Position numbers and translations under genes: made by a program
NCBI GenBank assembly: GCA_902766985.1
Contig: CACXFP010000110.1
Coordinates: forward strand, 1-7,100
Origin: an uncultured Bacteroidia bacterium
Lineage (GTDB): Bacteria; Bacteroidota; Bacteroidia; Bacteroidales; UBA932
Reading direction: 5' to 3'
DNA length: 7,100 bases
Notes under the pieces: model-generated
What the model saw: only the letters and a program-made list of their open reading frames with translations
Told to the model about the DNA's origin: nothing
Database searches by the model: none
Part shown: positions 4,828-7,100 of the stretch, piece by piece
Numbering within the stretch: position 1 is the first letter of the stretch
How the letters are laid out: the number at the start of each line of letters is the position of its first letter

Positions 4828-6984
4828 ATGAAACAATATTCAACATCAGACATCCGTAACGTGGTCCTCATCGGTAGTTCCAAGTCCGGAAAGACTACGC
4901 TGTCCGAGGCTATGCTCTTCGAGGGCAAGGTTGTTGACAGAAGGGGAACGGTAGAAGGCAAGAACACCGTTTCCGACAACACCGAGTTCGAGCAGACCAA
5001 CCAGAAATCAGTCAATGCCACTCCCCTGTATGCAGAGGTGCTGAACAAGAAGTTCAACATTATCGATGCTCCGGGATCCGATGATTTCTGCGGCGGCGCC
5101 ATTTCCGCGTTCAAGGTCGTGGAGTCCGCGGTGCTTGTCGTCAACGCACAGCAGGGAGCCGAGGTCGGCACCCAGATTTTCTCCCGTTATGCCGACCAGT
5201 ACGGCGTTCCCCTCGTAGTCGCCGTCAACCAGCTTGACACCGAGAAGGCCAACTGGGACCGTGTCATCGAGTCCCTCAAGGAGATCTACGGACCCAAGAT
5301 CGTCCAGATCCAGTTCCCTGTCGATCCCGGCGTAAACTTCAAGAGCTTCGTTGACGTGCTCACGATGAAGTATTATGTCTACAAGGACGCTAACGGAACC
5401 GTTGAGGAGCAGGAGATTCCCGCCCAGTATGCCGACGAGGCCGCTACCCTTCACCAGGAACTCATGGAGAAGGCTGCCGAGGGTGACGACGAGCTGATGA
5501 TGAAATATTTCGACACCGAGTCCCTCGAACTCGACGAGATCCGCAAGGGTCTTTCCAGCGGTCTTGCCAAACGCGAGATAATGCCCGTTTTCTGCCTCTC
5601 CGCAAAGAACGACATCGGCGTCAGAAGGCTTATGGAGTTCCTCATCAACGTGGCTCCTTCACCTCTCGGAAAGGTCGAGAAGAATGTTGCCGGCGGCGAC
5701 GTCATCTGCAACGAAAACGGACCTCTGTCCCTGTTCATCTTCAAGACCGACGTCGAGCCCCATCTCGGCGACGTTTCCTACTTCAAGGTCATGAGCGGAA
5801 CCCTTACCAAGGGCGCAGACCTCGTCAATCCTGAAACAGGCAACGGCGAGCGCCTTTCCGCAATCTATGTGGCCGCGGGAGCCAAGAAGGAAGAGGTCCA
5901 GAAGATCAGCGCCGGAGATATCGGCTGCGCCATGAAGCTCAAGGCCGGCAAGGAGGACACCACCCTCGCAGTTGCAGGCCAGGAAGCCATCGGGCACATG
6001 AAGTTCCCGAAGTTCAAGTACACCTGCGCCGTCCGCGCCCTTGACAAGAACGATGACGCCAAGGTCGGCGAGGCCATGAACAAGATAGCCTCCCAGGATC
6101 CCACCCTCAATGTGGAGTACTCCAACGAACTCAGGCAGACCATCCTCAGCGGTATGGGCGAGCAGCATATCAACTATGCCAAGTGGCGTCTCAAGAACGA
6201 GTTCAAGCTCGACGCCGACTTCTTCGCTCCCAAGATCCCTTACCGCGAGACCATCACCAAGATGGCAGTCGCCCGCTACCGTCACAAGAAGCAGTCCGGC
6301 GGAGCCGGCCAGTTCGGTGAGGTTGCAATGATCATCTATCCTTACGTTGAGGGAGAGCCTCAGCCCAAGACCTTCAAGATCGAGGGCAAGGAGACGGTCC
6401 TTCCTGTCAAGAGCACCGAAGTCCAGGAACTTCCCTGGGGCGGAAAGCTTGAATTCAACAACTGCGTGGTCGGCGGCGCCATCGACCTCGGTTTCATGCC
6501 CGCCATCCTCAAGGGTATCAACCAGAAGATGACCGAAGGCCCTCTCACCGGTTCCTATGCCCGTGACATCCGCGTCTATATATATGACGGTAAGATGCAC
6601 CCTGTGGATTCCAAGGAAATCGCCTTCATCATCGCAGGCCGCCAGGCCTTCAGCCAGGCCTTCAAGGAGGCCGGCCCGAAGATCCTCGAGCCTATCTACA
6701 ATGTGGATATCACCACTCCTTCAGAGTATCAGGGAGCCTGCATGTCCGACATTACCGGCCGCAGGGGAATGTATCTTGGCCAGGATATGGACGGCACCTT
6801 CGCCGTGCTCCATGCCAAGATTCCTCTCGCAGAGCTTTACAGGTATTCCACCGTACTTTCCTCTCTTACTGCAGGATCCGCCACCTTCGAGATGTCCTTC
6901 GCAGAGTATCAGCCGGTTCCGGCCGATGTCCAGAAGAAGCTTCTCGAGGAGTACGAAGCCCAGAAGCAGGAGGACGAGGACTAG
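4828..6984 (+). CDS. fusA2: EF-G paralogue with degenerate GTPase motifs (EF-G2/FusA2-like)
   Basis: This 718-residue protein has the full EF-G architecture: G domain 1-285, domain II about 295-390, III 395-470, IV 471-600, V 605-690. The P-loop GSSKSGKT (16-23) keeps GxxxxGKT but has Lys19 where EF-G has Asp. Switch I RGITI reads KSVNA at 60-64, losing the conserved Thr. Switch II DTPGHVDF reads DAPGSDDF (80-87), with Ser84 at the catalytic His. NKxD reads NQLD (134-137). Domain IV keeps QSGGAGQFGEV (489-499) and the decoding-site tip with His591 in MHPVDSKE. About 26 extra residues lie near 511-537. It should act on the ribosome in translocation with little or no GTP hydrolysis. From memory, B. 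thetaiotaomicron FusA2 is such a paralogue, induced by carbon starvation. It is not the housekeeping fusA, and it lacks the rpsL-rpsG-tuf neighbourhood typical of that gene. Confidence 0.9.
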   Translation: MKQYSTSDIRNVVLIGSSKSGKTTLSEAMLFEGKVVDRRGTVEGKNTVSDNTEFEQTNQKSVNATPLYAEVLNKKFNIIDAPGSDDFCGGAISAFKVVESAVLVVNAQQGAEVGTQIFSRYADQYGVPLVVAVNQLDTEKANWDRVIESLKEIYGPKIVQIQFPVDPGVNFKSFVDVLTMKYYVYKDANGTVEEQEIPAQYADEAATLHQELMEKAAEGDDELMMKYFDTESLELDEIRKGLSSGLAKREIMPVFCLSAKNDIGVRRLMEFLINVAPSPLGKVEKNVAGGDVICNENGPLSLFIFKTDVEPHLGDVSYFKVMSGTLTKGADLVNPETGNGERLSAIYVAAGAKKEEVQKISAGDIGCAMKLKAGKEDTTLAVAGQEAIGHMKFPKFKYTCAVRALDKNDDAKVGEAMNKIASQDPTLNVEYSNELRQTILSGMGEQHINYAKWRLKNEFKLDADFFAPKIPYRETITKMAVARYRHKKQSGGAGQFGEVAMIIYPYVEGEPQPKTFKIEGKETVLPVKSTEVQELPWGGKLEFNNCVVGGAIDLGFMPAILKGINQKMTEGPLTGSYARDIRVYIYDGKMHPVDSKEIAFIIAGRQAFSQAFKEAGPKILEPIYNVDITTPSEYQGACMSDITGRRGMYLGQDMDGTFAVLHAKIPLAELYRYSTVLSSLTAGSATFEMSFAEYQPVPADVQKKLLEEYEAQKQEDED

Positions 6985-7100
6985 TCTTCGAAATAGTTCG
7001 TCAGAGCGACGAAATCTTCAACGGAAAGCCTTTCGGGCCGCAGGTCGAAAACCTCGCCCGAGAGGCTTTTCCCTTTGCTTTCCGCCAGGGAACGCAGGGA
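6981..7100 (-). CDS. rsmA: 3' end of probable 16S rRNA dimethyladenosine transferase RsmA/KsgA
   Basis: Reading the minus strand from the window edge gives 39 residues ending at a TAG (6983-6981). The C-terminus FDLRPERLSVEDFVALTNYF matches the closing helix typical of KsgA/RsmA (RPEQLSVxxFxxLT). The enzyme dimethylates two adjacent adenines near the 3' end of 16S rRNA late in 30S assembly. Only the non-catalytic C-terminal part is visible, so catalytic motifs cannot be checked. It converges on the EF-G paralogue gene and the two stop codons overlap by four bases. Confidence 0.75.
   Translation of the reverse strand, partial: SLRSLAESKGKSLSGEVFDLRPERLSVEDFVALTNYFED

Noticed and set aside
5659..6600. 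Minus-strand frame of 313 codons opposite the EF-G paralogue gene
   Set aside because: Its composition (repeated Leu, Gly, Asp and Val) is the mirror of biased GC-rich codons on the coding strand, and the EF-G frame is unambiguous.

Overview
The window looks like chromosomal DNA from a fairly GC-rich member of the Bacteroidota, probably Bacteroidales. Three observations support this. Several genes are preceded by the phylum-specific promoter form (TTTG or TTG about 19 bases upstream of TAnnTTTG). Start codons follow A-rich leaders rather than Shine-Dalgarno sequences. The gene set includes an S46 dipeptidyl-peptidase and a GTPase-defective-looking EF-G paralogue of the Bacteroides EF-G2 type. 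The genus cannot be fixed from the sequence.

Left arm, minus strand, read from 4272 down to 1: an XRE-type regulator with a coiled-coil tail; RNase HII (rnhB); a secreted S46 dipeptidyl-peptidase of DPP7 type; and an Mrp/ApbC-family P-loop ATPase that runs off the left edge. The peptidase seems to have its own promoter at the end of rnhB. The Mrp gene starts 10 bases after the peptidase stop, so these two are probably co-transcribed.

Middle, 4273-4504: an AT-rich divergent control region of 232 bases. It holds a likely -7 element for the XRE gene, a perfect 13-bp dyad overlapping that element, and a cluster of AGACA/TGTCT half-sites just upstream. This arrangement suggests an autoregulated switch.

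Right arm, plus strand: a 79-residue protein with a single AraC-like helix-turn-helix, a possible terminator hairpin at its stop codon, a near-consensus promoter, and a 718-residue EF-G paralogue. The last 120 bases hold the 3' end of a convergent gene, very likely rsmA (ksgA), whose stop codon overlaps the EF-G stop codon.

The most interesting object is the EF-G paralogue. Switch I, the catalytic histidine of switch II, the P-loop aspartate and NKxD all depart from EF-G consensus, while the translocation domain IV is kept and carries an insert of about 26 residues. This matches what I recall of Bacteroides thetaiotaomicron EF-G2 (FusA2), reported to support translation without GTP hydrolysis during carbon starvation and gut colonisation. 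It is therefore probably an orthologue of a described system, not a new one. Less described points are the dyad cluster at the XRE gene, the orphan AraC-like mini-protein, and the complete lack of cysteine in the visible Mrp sequence. Housekeeping genes dominate, and no mobile element, CRISPR array, tRNA or rRNA was seen.
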